From positions 1 through 64,000 of the forward strand of contig QZKW01000071.1 in NCBI GenBank assembly GCA_003599885.1: a stretch of 64,000 nucleotides of DNA. The letters are read 5' to 3'. The stretch is from Desulfobacteraceae bacterium (GTDB lineage Bacteria > Desulfobacterota > Desulfobacteria > Desulfobacterales > Desulfosalsimonadaceae). Numbering within the stretch: the stretch's first letter is position 1; every line of letters starts with the position of its first letter. Made by a program: the position numbers and the translations under genes. Below are positions 1 through 8,760 of the stretch, piece after piece. The notes under the pieces are model-generated. The model made no database searches and was not told where the DNA came from. It saw nothing but the letters and a program-made list of their open reading frames with translations.

Positions 1-792
1 GCAGACAAAAAACATGTGCACATAAAAAAGCGCGCCCAAGCCGCCTTCGGGTATGCCCATGTGAAATGTCGCCAGCCCCATGGTCAGTTCCTTGACCTTC
101 ACCACATCCACTTTGGTGAAATACCGCATCATGATGCCGGTCAGCGCAATCCCGATGATGAGCAGCAGGGGGAAATAATCCGCAGCCCGGGATATATAAT
201 TGATTTTGGGAATAAACACCCTTCTGCCCAAAAGCAGAACCGCTCCGGCCAGCAGAGTGACGCCGGAAATCAGTACGCCTGGAACACCCACTTGGAGAAT
301 GCCGTCCGCCCTTTCAACAGCCAAGACTAAAAACGGTACGGGCTCCATAAAAAACCGCAGATGCCGGACGACCACCGCCAAAAAGGAATAGTGGAACAAA
401 ATGGCAAACAGCCACAGCCAGACCACCCATTTGTAGGAAATCCGGTCTCCGACCAGTTCCACCCGGCTGTTTTTAAACAGGGACCGGAACAGAACGATTT
501 CCAGAAACATGCGCCCGATGACGCCTGCGGTGGTGCTGGGGTTGTCCAGTTTGGATTGCTTGATCCAGTCCAGGGATTGCTGCTGGCCGCAGGTGCTGGG
601 AATGCGGAAGGGCACCGGGGATTTGGCCCAGTACAGAACCTTTTTGACAAACCCGGCCAGAAAAAAAATCAGGGCCAGGTAAGGGATAAAAATACCAAAC
701 ACACCCTGAAGCCCTGCCGTTCCGGCACCCACATAGGCAATCAATCCAAGAACAACGACCGCCAGGAGGGAGAATAAATAATGTACATTCAT
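1..792 (-). CDS. dsrM: DsrM, cytochrome b subunit of the DsrMKJOP complex (partial, 3' end outside window)
   Basis: The first 264 codons are present; the gene runs off the left edge, where dsrK would normally follow. The start ATG at 792 has a good Shine-Dalgarno (AGGTGA) just upstream. The protein opens with a hydrophobic segment followed by a conserved GAG stretch and a second membrane segment (about residues 29-48). It then has the characteristic SPVPFRIPSTCGQQ motif (about 58-71), the WIKQSKLDNPS segment, and further membrane helices with histidines suitable for b haems (for example the LFHYSF and VVRHLRFF region). These are hallmarks of DsrM, a NarI-like quinol-interacting cytochrome b of the membrane complex that feeds electrons to DsrC trisulfide reduction. 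DsrM is diagnostic of dissimilatory sulfur metabolism, so this gene identifies the organism type. Confidence 0.93.
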   Translation of the reverse strand, partial: MNVHYLFSLLAVVVLGLIAYVGAGTAGLQGVFGIFIPYLALIFFLAGFVKKVLYWAKSPVPFRIPSTCGQQQSLDWIKQSKLDNPSTTAGVIGRMFLEIVLFRSLFKNSRVELVGDRISYKWVVWLWLFAILFHYSFLAVVVRHLRFFMEPVPFLVLAVERADGILQVGVPGVLISGVTLLAGAVLLLGRRVFIPKINYISRAADYFPLLLIIGIALTGIMMRYFTKVDVVKVKELTMGLATFHMGIPEGGLGALFYVHMFFVC

Positions 793-829
793 TGAAAATC
801 ACCTCATCCTACAAGTTCAAAAAATATAT

Positions 830-1396
830 TTACAGAATACCTGTACAGCGTGCGTTTATCAGCGTTTGTAAATCCGTGTTGATATCCGGTATGTCGCTCA
901 TCAGTTCTTTTTTGATGAGCAGTTTTTTAACGCTCTCCTTCGCCTGATTGATCCGCAGCGAATAGACCGTTGCCCTGCATTCCACATAAATATCGATTGC
1001 AGCCAGCATCAGCTCATCGACATTGGATTCAACGGCTGAAAGAAACCATTCAACCTTTTTATCCTGCGGCTGGCGGTCCAGCTCTTTTCTGATCAGATGT
1101 TTTATGGCGAAGATAAACGAAACCGCCTTCGAGGGGGACATTTCCTGAACCGCTCTCAGACGGATGATGGGATCCATGGCTTCATTCACCTTGACCGGAT
1201 CCATTGTTTCTTTAACCACTTCAGCAAAAAGAAGCAAAAGGCTGCGCTTGATGGTGTTGCCGACAGGATTCGCAAACGGGTCTTTTGTATCAATAAAAAA
1301 ACTCGCGGAATCCGCCGGATAGGCGCTGATGGCAGCGGCAATCCACTTCTCCACCAGCTTTGGCTGTCTCTCAATTAAAAATGCCTTCGGATCCAT
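830..1396 (-). CDS. RsbRD N-terminal domain protein preceding dsrM
   Basis: This 188-residue helical protein ends 37 bp before dsrM and is probably co-transcribed with it. It resembles the N-terminal sensory domain of RsbRD-type stressosome proteins: a DPKAFLIERQPKLVEKWI opening and a central run with a MSPSKAVSFIFAIKHLIR segment, with no STAS domain attached. I recall such stand-alone domains immediately upstream of dsrMKJOP in other sulfate reducers, which suggests a regulatory or assembly role, but that role is inference. An in-frame ATG lies 21 bp further upstream (1417). I prefer the start at 1396 because a GGCGGGA-type ribosome binding site precedes it. Confidence 0.72.
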   Translation of the reverse strand: MDPKAFLIERQPKLVEKWIAAAISAYPADSASFFIDTKDPFANPVGNTIKRSLLLLFAEVVKETMDPVKVNEAMDPIIRLRAVQEMSPSKAVSFIFAIKHLIRKELDRQPQDKKVEWFLSAVESNVDELMLAAIDIYVECRATVYSLRINQAKESVKKLLIKKELMSDIPDINTDLQTLINARCTGIL

Positions 1397-1425
1397 TCTT
1401 CCCGCCTTCTGCCGCATAAAAAAAT

Positions 1426-1442
1426 ATGGGTATAAAACCCAT
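1426..1442. promoter_or_regulatory. Short inverted repeat upstream of the RsbRD-N/dsrM genes
   Basis: A perfect 6-bp inverted repeat (ATGGGT, 5-nt spacer, ACCCAT) lies about 30 bp upstream of the probable start of the gene that precedes dsrM. It could be a small operator or a leader hairpin. The rest of the gap up to 1662 is AT-rich and shows nothing else I can name. Confidence 0.25.
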
Positions 1443-1662
1443 CAACATTTTTACTGCACATAAAACAAAATCAACAAAATCATATATTTTAAAATTTAAA
1501 AAGAGTTGTTTATATCAAAAGGCAAAACAATGTCAAGATTATTTCTATCCACCAATCTTCCTTATATTCAATTCCACGGTTGCCTGCCGCCCTGTCAAAT
1601 GATATGGTGGGCGATACATTTTTCGGTGCCTCAAATTAATATTTTTTATGCAAAGAAAAGCC

Positions 1663-3045
1663 ATGAAACGAACCCGAATCATCACCCTTTTGGCGTCAGA
1701 CCATGCCCTTGACAACGTTTTAATCAAAGGATGGGTGAAAACCCGTCGCGACGCAAAAGATTTTTCCTTCATTGAAGTCAATGACGGCTCCTGCCTGCAA
1801 AATATCCAGGTGGTGGCAGACCAGGGGCTGGCAAATTTTGAGGCAATCAAAAAGCTGTCCACCGGTTCGGCAATCGCGGTCGAGGGAATCATGCGCCCTT
1901 CTCCCGGCAAAGGGCAGAAGTGGGAAGTTCACGCCGCATCGGCGGTTATCATCAGCGTCGCAGGAGACGATTACCCTTTGCAGAAAAAGCGGCATACCGA
2001 TGAGTTTTTGCGGACCATCAGCCATTTAAGACCCCGCACCAACAAATACGGGGCCGCCTTTCGCATCCGCTCAAAGTTAAGCTATGCCATTCACCGGTTT
2101 TTCCAGGAACGCGGGTTTGCCTATATCCATACGCCCATCCTCACCGGGTCCGACTGCGAAGGCGCGGGCGAACTGTTTCAGGTGACGGCGCTGAACCTTG
2201 AAAATCCCCCTAAAACCGCCGGTAAAATAGATTACAGCCAGGATTTTTTTGGTCGCCCCGCCAATCTGACGGTTTCCGGCCAACTGGAGGCTGAAATGTT
2301 CGCCCTGGCATTGGGCGATGTGTATACCTTCGGCCCCACGTTCCGGGCGGAAAACTCCAACACCAGCCGGCACGCCGCTGAATTCTGGATGGTGGAACCG
2401 GAGATGGCGTTCTGCGACTTGAGCGATGACATGGATCTTGCTGAAACCTTTGTCCGGCATCTGGTGACTTACGCGCTGGATCATTGCCGGGAAGACTTAA
2501 GCCTGTTTGCCGAATTTGTGGACAAAACCCTGATGGATACCCTTGAAACCGTTGCGACCAAATCCTTTATCCGGGTTCCCTATACAGAGGCCCTGGCCAT
2601 ATTAAACCGGTCCGGCCAACACTTTAATTTTGAGGTTTCTTTTGGGACGGACCTGCAAACCGAACATGAACGGTATCTCGCCGAAACCCATTTCAAACAG
2701 CCGGTGATTATTTATGATTATCCCAGAACTCTTAAACCGTTTTACATGCGGGTCAATGATGACGGCAAAACCGTGGCGGCGATGGACGTGATCGTGCCGA
2801 GAATCGGGGAAATCATCGGCGGAAGCCAGCGGGAGGAACGACTGGATGTGCTTAAAGGCAGAATGGCGGAAACGGGCGTGCCCCCAAAAGACCTCTGGTG
2901 GTATCTGGACTCCCGGCGATTCGGAAGCGTGCCACACAGCGGATTTGGGCTGGGGTTTGAACGCCTCATCATGCTGGTTACCGGCATCAGTAACATTCGG
3001 GATGTGATCCCCTTTCCACGAACGCCGGGGAATATCGAGTTCTGA
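1663..3045 (+). CDS. asnS: Asparaginyl-tRNA synthetase
   Basis: A class IIb aminoacyl-tRNA synthetase of 460 residues that charges tRNA-Asn. It has an N-terminal OB-fold anticodon-binding domain (VLIKGWVKTRRDAKDFSFIEVNDGS). Motif 2 is FRAENSNTSRHAAEFWMVEPE (shown here in part) and motif 3 is near the C-terminus (GFGLGFERLIMLVTG, then NIRDVIPFPRTPG). The NTSRH and FWMVEPE signatures and the ending favour AsnRS over AspRS or LysRS. An upstream in-frame ATG at 1648 would add five residues; the MKRTRI opening at 1663 matches the usual family start. The gene stands alone, followed by an 80-bp gap without a clear terminator. Confidence 0.95.
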   Translation: MKRTRIITLLASDHALDNVLIKGWVKTRRDAKDFSFIEVNDGSCLQNIQVVADQGLANFEAIKKLSTGSAIAVEGIMRPSPGKGQKWEVHAASAVIISVAGDDYPLQKKRHTDEFLRTISHLRPRTNKYGAAFRIRSKLSYAIHRFFQERGFAYIHTPILTGSDCEGAGELFQVTALNLENPPKTAGKIDYSQDFFGRPANLTVSGQLEAEMFALALGDVYTFGPTFRAENSNTSRHAAEFWMVEPEMAFCDLSDDMDLAETFVRHLVTYALDHCREDLSLFAEFVDKTLMDTLETVATKSFIRVPYTEALAILNRSGQHFNFEVSFGTDLQTEHERYLAETHFKQPVIIYDYPRTLKPFYMRVNDDGKTVAAMDVIVPRIGEIIGGSQREERLDVLKGRMAETGVPPKDLWWYLDSRRFGSVPHSGFGLGFERLIMLVTGISNIRDVIPFPRTPGNIEF

Positions 3046-3125
3046 CGAACCCCTTCATTTAAGGCCTGCCCGGCGTTCAGGTCATCTAAAAACGCCCAAG
3101 CATTATAAAAATTGCAGGAGGCCAG

Positions 3126-3587
3126 ATGAAAATCAGGTGGAGCGTATTATATCTTCTTATGGTTATGGCAATGGCGCTTTCAGGCTGTTCCGGAAAGCAC
3201 CTCAAGGTTCAGGACGATAACAGCCTGGCTTTGGGTTCCTGTTTCCCTTTGCCTTGCTGTGTTTCAAGCAATGCCTGGGTACCGTATAACTATGTTTCGC
3301 CGTTTGAGCTGGCCATACCGGAGGACAAAGCCTGGCCGTTAATCAGAAAAGCCATTTTTGATATGCCCAGAACCCGGATCGTGGAAGAAGATTCCGTCTA
3401 CATTCACGCAAAATGCACCAGCCTGGTATTCCGGTTTGTCGACAATCTGGAACTGCTCCTGCTTCCGGACCAGCACCTGGTCTCCGTGAGATCGTCGTCC
3501 ACCTTCGCTATTTTCGATTTTGGGGCGAACTTCTGGCGGGTGCATAAACTGCGCAGCCAACTGGAGGAGGCCGGGGTGATCAAATGA
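3126..3587 (+). CDS. DUF1499-type lipoprotein
   Basis: A 153-residue secreted protein with a signal peptide and a lipobox LSGC, cysteine 21 being the lipidated residue. An excellent ribosome binding site (AGGAGG) precedes the ATG. The mature part carries a DUF1499-like domain (about 60-150): a PEDKAWPLIRKAIFDMPRTRIVEED stretch, then a short FRFVDNLELLLLPDQ strand pair and an SVRSSS element. The function of the family is unknown; the lipobox places it in the cell envelope. Its stop overlaps the first possible ATG of the proA frame, so the two genes are probably co-transcribed. Confidence 0.75.
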   Translation: MKIRWSVLYLLMVMAMALSGCSGKHLKVQDDNSLALGSCFPLPCCVSSNAWVPYNYVSPFELAIPEDKAWPLIRKAIFDMPRTRIVEEDSVYIHAKCTSLVFRFVDNLELLLLPDQHLVSVRSSSTFAIFDFGANFWRVHKLRSQLEEAGVIK

Positions 3588-3619
3588 TTTTAATTGATAA
3601 AAATATGGAGAAAATTCCG

Positions 3620-4927
3620 ATGACCATCAAAGACAGGGCCGCTCAGGCCAAAAAAGCATCCATCCTGATGGCGGCGACGGCGGCAGATATTAAAAACAAT
3701 GCACTTCATGCCATTGCCCGGGCGCTGACGGCCAGCGCGAATGAAATTATTGCGGCCAATCAGGCGGATCTCGATGCGGCAGCTGCGGAAAATTTGGCCG
3801 CACCTTTGCTGAAACGATTGAAATTTCAGAAAGATAAAATACAGGAAGCCGTGGAAGGGATAGGCAGCCTCATCAGCCTGGTCGACCCGGTGGGCGTGAC
3901 GCTATCCGCCACAGAACTGGACCGGGGACTGGAACTGTATAAGGTCAGCAGCCCCATCGGGGTTATCGGCATTGTGTTTGAATCCCGGCCCGATGCGTTG
4001 GTGCAGATTTCATCCCTGTGCCTGAAAAGCGGCAACGCCGTGATGATGAAAGGCGGCAGTGAAGCGGCCCACACCAACCGGATACTTTCGGAGATCATCC
4101 ATACCGCCGGAATTTCGGCAGGCCTGCCCAGGGGCTGGCTGACCCTGCTGGAAGCCCGGTCCGACGTGTCGGACATGCTGAAACTCGACCATTCCATTGA
4201 TCTGATTATCCCCAGGGGCAGCAATGAATTTGTCCGCTATATCATGGACAACACCACTATTCCGGTGCTGGGGCATGCTGACGGCATCTGCCATGTGTAT
4301 ATCGATAAAAAAGCCGACGTGGACATGGCGGTAAAAGTGAGTGTGGACAGCAAGTGCCAGTATGTGGCGGTCTGCAATGCAGCGGAAACCCTTCTGGTGC
4401 ATCGGGAAATCGCGCAGGAAGCGCTGCCGGTTCTGCAAACCGCCCTGGAGTCAAAAGGGGTGGAGATCCGCGGGTGTGAGGAAACCCGGAAAATTATCGC
4501 GGTCAAGCCGGCCACAGAAGAAGACTGGCGCACCGAATATCTCGATTTGATACTATCCGTTAAAATCATTGACTCCATGGATGCGGCCATCGACCACATC
4601 AATACCTTCGGCTCCGGCCATACGGACGCCATTGTCACGACCGACAAATCCCGGGGAAAGCGGTTCATGGATAAAGTGGATTCGGCGGATGTGTTCATGA
4701 ACTGCAGCACCCGGTTCGCCGACGGGTTCCGGTTCGGTTTGGGGGCGGAAGTGGGGATCAGCACCAGCAAAATCCACGCCCGGGGCCCGGTGGGGCTGGA
4801 AGGGCTGATGATCTACAAATGGCGGCTCGTGGGCGACGGGCATGTGGTGTCGGATTATTCCGGCCCGAACGCCAGAGCCTTTTCCCACAAACCGCTGAAA
4901 AAACAGTTTGATGAATCATTGAAGTAG
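3620..4927 (+). CDS. proA: Gamma-glutamyl phosphate reductase (proline biosynthesis)
   Basis: ProA reduces gamma-glutamyl phosphate to glutamate semialdehyde with NADPH, the second step of proline synthesis; proC for the last step is at 25984. The aldehyde-dehydrogenase fold is clear: the SSPIGVIGIVFESRPDA segment, a KGGSEAAHTNR cofactor-binding stretch, and the catalytic cysteine in a YVAVCNAAETLLVH motif. The C-terminal SKIHARGPVGLEGLMIYKW signature is present. Upstream in-frame ATGs at 3584 and 3605 exist. The start at 3620 gives the usual MTIKDRA opening behind a GGAG site and a length (435) close to the family norm of about 420. The proB kinase is not in the window. Confidence 0.93.
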   Translation: MTIKDRAAQAKKASILMAATAADIKNNALHAIARALTASANEIIAANQADLDAAAAENLAAPLLKRLKFQKDKIQEAVEGIGSLISLVDPVGVTLSATELDRGLELYKVSSPIGVIGIVFESRPDALVQISSLCLKSGNAVMMKGGSEAAHTNRILSEIIHTAGISAGLPRGWLTLLEARSDVSDMLKLDHSIDLIIPRGSNEFVRYIMDNTTIPVLGHADGICHVYIDKKADVDMAVKVSVDSKCQYVAVCNAAETLLVHREIAQEALPVLQTALESKGVEIRGCEETRKIIAVKPATEEDWRTEYLDLILSVKIIDSMDAAIDHINTFGSGHTDAIVTTDKSRGKRFMDKVDSADVFMNCSTRFADGFRFGLGAEVGISTSKIHARGPVGLEGLMIYKWRLVGDGHVVSDYSGPNARAFSHKPLKKQFDESLK

Positions 4928-4985
4928 GCATCCGGTAAAGAAAGGAGCGGCGTCATCCATCAGTCAATCCAAGGAAGGTCTGTCC

Positions 4986-7604
4986 ATGATCCGGATGCCT
5001 GCGCTTCCTGATTCCGCTCCTGCTGACAACGCCTGGTTCCGGCCGGTCATCCCCCTGTTGCTGTCCTTTATTTCAGGCATCATCCTTGCGCTCGCTTTTC
5101 CGGGCCTTGGGTGGCTGTGGGTGCTTTCCGTCGCCATTCCCGCACTCGGCATCCTCGTCGGCGCTTTTGTTTTCGGTAAAAGCGCCCGCTTTTCCCCCCT
5201 GATCCTGTTTGCCTGCCTGGGGGTTCTGTCCTATGAGGCCTGTATTGCGGGGCCGGGAAATCCGGGTCATGTGGCGCATTATATTGATAGCCGAACCTGG
5301 AAAATTACCGGAACCCTCCAAGCTGAACCTGTTTTCCAGACCTACCGGAGAAAATGTGTTCTTGGCCATCTGTCCCTTTCACCGGTTTCCGGAAAAACCC
5401 TGCCGTTTCCGGTCCGCGGCCAGATCCAGGTCAACCTCTACGGCAAGGGCAAAGACCTTTCCATCGGCGACCGGACCACACTCACTGGAGAAATCCGGCC
5501 CTTTCGTTCATTTCAGAACCCCGGCGGCTTCGATTATACCCGGTACATGACATGGCAGCATATCTGGGGAAGCGTTTCCGCATCCGCCAATAAAATAAGC
5601 GCCGTATCATCAGACACCGCCGGTCCGCAATCCTGGGTGAACGCCATCCGTGAAAACATCCGGGTCCTGATCCGCCGGGCGTCCCAGAGCAATAAAGACG
5701 GAGACGCCGGCGCGGTGCTGGCCGCCCTCATTATCGGTGATCGGGGCGGCATCACCCCCGCCCTTCAGGAAGCGTTCAGCCGGGCGGGCGTCAGCCATGT
5801 GCTGGCCATTTCCGGCCTGCATGTGGGGATTGTGGCCACAGCCGCGTTTGTGTTTTTCAACTGGGTTCTGTCTTTTTTTCAGCCGCTTCTGATGCGGGCC
5901 TGGACGAAAAAGGGGGCTGCGATGGCGGCGGTTTTCCCGGTGGTTTTTTACGGCGTTCTCGCGGGCATGCCCCCGTCCACCCAGCGGGCGGTGGTCATGG
6001 CCGTGGTTTTTCTGTTCACATTTCTCATCGAGCGGGACCATGACCTTTTAAATACCATCGCCCTGGCCGCCCTGGTGATCCTGATCGCCCACCCGCCGGC
6101 GCTGTTTTCCATTTCCTTTCAGCTCTCGTTTGCGGCGGTGCTGTCAATTGCCTGGGGAATGCTCGCTTTCCGGAACACCATCTATCAATCCCGGCTGGGC
6201 CGGAATTTTCTCATCAAATTTGCGGCCACGCTTTTTTTTGTGACCCTGTTTGCCGTGATCGGCACAGCGCCCCTGGTGATGTATTATTTCAACATTTTTT
6301 CCGCCGCAGGGCTCCTCGCCAATCTGGTGGTGGTTCCCCTGATGGGGTCTTTTGTTGTCATCACCGGCCTTTTTTCAGCTCTGATTCTGTATCCGGTTTC
6401 CCATCAGGCCGCTTTGTGGGGGCTCCAAGTATGCGACGCCGTGCTGAAACCCGTCATCGTTTTTGTGAAAACGCTTTCTCAAATGGAATGGAGCGCGGTT
6501 CACACCATCACCCCGTCGATTCTGGAAATAGCCTGCTATTATCTGCTGGTATCGGGCGTAATGCTTTTAATAATGCCGAAAGCGAATTCCGGAATCAAAC
6601 CGGAAGCCCAACAACCCCTTCAAGCAAACGGCGGAGCCTCTGCCGGAAGAATTAATGGCCGGGGCCCTATTTCCCGTTCCCGCTGGGCAAGCCTCATGAT
6701 CGTTGCAGCCATTGGCGTTCTTTCGGCGGACATGCTGTACTGGGCGAACCGGCGGCTATGGCATGACGATTTCAGGGTCACGGTCCTGGACGTGGGGCAG
6801 GGGAACGCCGCGCTTCTGGAATTTCCCAAAGGGGATTGCGCGGTGATTGACGGCGGCGGATTTTCGGACAATGCGGTGTTTGACACGGGCGGGATGGTGC
6901 TGGCTCCTTTCTTATGGCGAAACAAAATCCGGACGGTGGACACGGTCATCCTGACCCACCCGGATGCCGATCATTTAAACGGATTGATCTATATCCTGAA
7001 ACATTTTCATGTCAGACAGGTGATTTCCACCCATCAACCGGCGGACAGCGGTTCTTACCGGGAATTTCTGGCGTTGGTCCAAAACAACCACATGTCCCAC
7101 CCGGATTTCAACGGCATGGAAAAAACCGTTTCCATCAGCGGCGTAACCCTTCAATTTTTATATCCGTTTTCGCATCCAACAGGGGAATTTAGAGCGGCCG
7201 CCAAAGCTCAGGATTCACCGGATACCAATAATCATTCCCTGGTCATCCGGGCGGCTTTGGGGGAATTTTCCATCCTGTTTCCCGGAGACATCGAACGGGC
7301 CGGAGAAAAGGAACTGGCCGCCGCAGCCCCGGAAGGATTGCTGTCCACCGTCCTCATCGCCCCCCATCACGGGAGCAACACCTCCAGCTCACCGGCGTTT
7401 CTGGATGCCGTTCATCCGGAAACGGTCATTATATCTTCCGGAAAACCGGACCGGTTTCCATCGCCTGTGGTTCTTGACCGGTACAAGCACAGAAACTATC
7501 AACTTTTCAGAACAGACGAAAACGGGGCGATTCGGATCGTTACTGACGGAAAGGGGATGACCGTCATGCCCATGAAGGGGGAGGCAACATGGAAAGACTT
7601 GTAA
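4986..7604 (+). CDS. comEC: ComEC/Rec2-family DNA uptake channel
   Basis: A full-length 872-residue inner-membrane protein. It has an N-terminal helix pair, a soluble OB-like DUF4131 region (about 60-220), the competence core with many membrane helices (about 240-530, including the conserved SHVLAISGLHVG motif), and a C-terminal metallo-beta-lactamase-like domain from about 600. The last keeps the zinc motif HPDADH at residues 658-663, an AxHHGS-type motif at 792-797 and the GNAAL/DGG elements. ComEC carries single-stranded DNA across the inner membrane during transformation. Two pilT genes lie 16 kb away, but no comEA or comF is seen here, so competence itself is not shown. Confidence 0.93.
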   Translation: MIRMPALPDSAPADNAWFRPVIPLLLSFISGIILALAFPGLGWLWVLSVAIPALGILVGAFVFGKSARFSPLILFACLGVLSYEACIAGPGNPGHVAHYIDSRTWKITGTLQAEPVFQTYRRKCVLGHLSLSPVSGKTLPFPVRGQIQVNLYGKGKDLSIGDRTTLTGEIRPFRSFQNPGGFDYTRYMTWQHIWGSVSASANKISAVSSDTAGPQSWVNAIRENIRVLIRRASQSNKDGDAGAVLAALIIGDRGGITPALQEAFSRAGVSHVLAISGLHVGIVATAAFVFFNWVLSFFQPLLMRAWTKKGAAMAAVFPVVFYGVLAGMPPSTQRAVVMAVVFLFTFLIERDHDLLNTIALAALVILIAHPPALFSISFQLSFAAVLSIAWGMLAFRNTIYQSRLGRNFLIKFAATLFFVTLFAVIGTAPLVMYYFNIFSAAGLLANLVVVPLMGSFVVITGLFSALILYPVSHQAALWGLQVCDAVLKPVIVFVKTLSQMEWSAVHTITPSILEIACYYLLVSGVMLLIMPKANSGIKPEAQQPLQANGGASAGRINGRGPISRSRWASLMIVAAIGVLSADMLYWANRRLWHDDFRVTVLDVGQGNAALLEFPKGDCAVIDGGGFSDNAVFDTGGMVLAPFLWRNKIRTVDTVILTHPDADHLNGLIYILKHFHVRQVISTHQPADSGSYREFLALVQNNHMSHPDFNGMEKTVSISGVTLQFLYPFSHPTGEFRAAAKAQDSPDTNNHSLVIRAALGEFSILFPGDIERAGEKELAAAAPEGLLSTVLIAPHHGSNTSSSPAFLDAVHPETVIISSGKPDRFPSPVVLDRYKHRNYQLFRTDENGAIRIVTDGKGMTVMPMKGEATWKDL

Positions 7605-7646
7605 TTATCTGATTTTTAGAATATAAATTTTATACACGAGGACGCC

Positions 7647-7868
7647 ATGCAACAAAACATGAGCCCATCCAATGACCGGGAAAAAATTCTTATTGAAAAA
7701 ATCCGAACACTTTCACCGGAAAAAATAACACAGGTGGTAGATTTTATTGATTTTATAAGCCAAAAAGACAGCGAACGCCGACTGATTCAGGCCGCCAACA
7801 AGTTGGCCGAACACACATTTAAAAAGGTCTGGAACAACCCCGAGGATGACATATATGACGACTTATAG
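7647..7868 (+). CDS. Small antitoxin (DUF2281/VapB-like) of a MazF-type module
   Basis: A 73-residue protein with a helical LSPEKITQVVDFIDFISQKD segment of the type seen in DUF2281 antitoxins. The C-terminal tail (KVWNNPEDDIYDDL) is the typical toxin-wrapping ending of antitoxins paired with MazF/PemK toxins. The next reading frame begins inside its last codons, as in toxin-antitoxin pairs, and encodes the beginning of a MazF-like protein that is cut short (see 7855-7926). The antitoxin itself looks intact. Its promoter is probably in the 40-bp AT-rich gap after comEC. Confidence 0.7.
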   Translation: MQQNMSPSNDREKILIEKIRTLSPEKITQVVDFIDFISQKDSERRLIQAANKLAEHTFKKVWNNPEDDIYDDL

Positions 7869-7926
7869 CTTCGGGGATATTGTTCTGGTTCATTTTTTTA
7901 CCAATAATTTCGGCGGATTCAAATGA
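7855..7926 (+). pseudogene. Truncated MazF/PemK-like toxin remnant
   Basis: An ATG overlapping the end of the antitoxin gene by 14 bp opens a frame of only 23 codons, MTTYSFGDIVLVHFFTNN and five more, ending in TGA. This matches the first beta strand of MazF/PemK toxins (F-GDIVLV-F-FT) but stops just before the family's KRPA motif. A second short frame (7923-8036, 37 codons) overlaps the stop and shows no recognisable MazF sequence. The toxin therefore appears to be lost by deletion, leaving an orphan antitoxin. The stretch from 8037 to 8136 holds no feature I can name. Confidence 0.6.
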
Positions 7927-8136
7927 ATTATTTTGGTGAGCGGGATCTTTTCAGGGATAAATCAGTATGGATATCCCCGGAATTCGAATTCAAAAGAGCA
8001 CAATTTGCTATAGCTCTTTTAGATATAAAGGAATAGCTTGCTGTATTTATGAATAAACTCTAAGCTACATAATTTTCGCAAAAGTAATTTGCCATTTTTA
8101 GCAAAAAAATTAAAACAAACTCAATATGGGGCAGAT

Positions 8137-8739
8137 ATGGAATTAACAAAGGAGTTTAAGTTATTAGTTATCGTTGGCGCTTGGAACAGGAATATTTTTT
8201 CAAAGGAGTGGATAAAAAAATACTTATTGCCAAAAGATGACTTTGAAATTGAGTTTTCATTGGGATTAGATGGATCCCATAGAATATCATTAGAAAAAAT
8301 AAGGATTGAGTTTCACAACAATAGAATAAATTTTATACCAAGAATTAATAGCGCAGAGACATATGCAGTGATTTCTGAATTGGCATCCAAAATCGCAGAT
8401 TATTTACCGCATACACCTGTTAGTGGATTTGGTATTAATTTTATATTTCAATGTGAAAAAGAAGAGATCCAAGGTGATTTAATAAAAATAAGTGATGTTG
8501 AAAAATTGCATGAACATGGTGCCCATATAATAGGTTCTCAACATAAACATAATATTAAGATTGACAATATTTATGTCAATCTTACAGTTTCAACAAATAA
8601 TGAGCATTTATATTTTGATTTCAACTTTCATTCTGACATAATAAACCTTACTCAATTTAAAGAAAAGATATATGAATTTCCTATTGAAAAGTTATACAAT
8701 ATAGCATCGAAAACAATAGAAACTGTTTATATAGTTTAG
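8137..8739 (+). CDS. Unknown protein, first gene of the Panacea cassette
   Basis: I do not recognise a named family. The protein has 200 residues from the ATG at 8137, which follows a GGGGC stretch; an upstream in-frame ATG at 8089 would add 16 residues but has no ribosome site. It is rich in Ile, Lys and Asn and visibly more AT-rich than its neighbours, which suggests transfer. Notable stretches are LLVIVGAWNRNIFSKEWIKK near the N-terminus and YLPHTPVSGFGINFIFQ in the middle, then an alternating beta-rich C-terminal half. There is no signal peptide or membrane helix. It sits 21 bp before a Panacea-domain antitoxin gene, so it is a candidate partner of it; that role is inference. Confidence 0.6.
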   Translation: MELTKEFKLLVIVGAWNRNIFSKEWIKKYLLPKDDFEIEFSLGLDGSHRISLEKIRIEFHNNRINFIPRINSAETYAVISELASKIADYLPHTPVSGFGINFIFQCEKEEIQGDLIKISDVEKLHEHGAHIIGSQHKHNIKIDNIYVNLTVSTNNEHLYFDFNFHSDIINLTQFKEKIYEFPIEKLYNIASKTIETVYIV

Positions 8740-8760
8740 CTTTTGGGGAGAATAAAAGAT

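Noticed and set aside
361-777. A 138-codon plus-strand frame opposite dsrM
   Set aside because: It is antisense to the clearly conserved DsrM sequence and has no recognisable domain or ribosome site.
8743-8760. TTG start for the Panacea gene
   Set aside because: The ATG at 8761 is behind a good GGGGAG site at normal spacing; the TTG has none.
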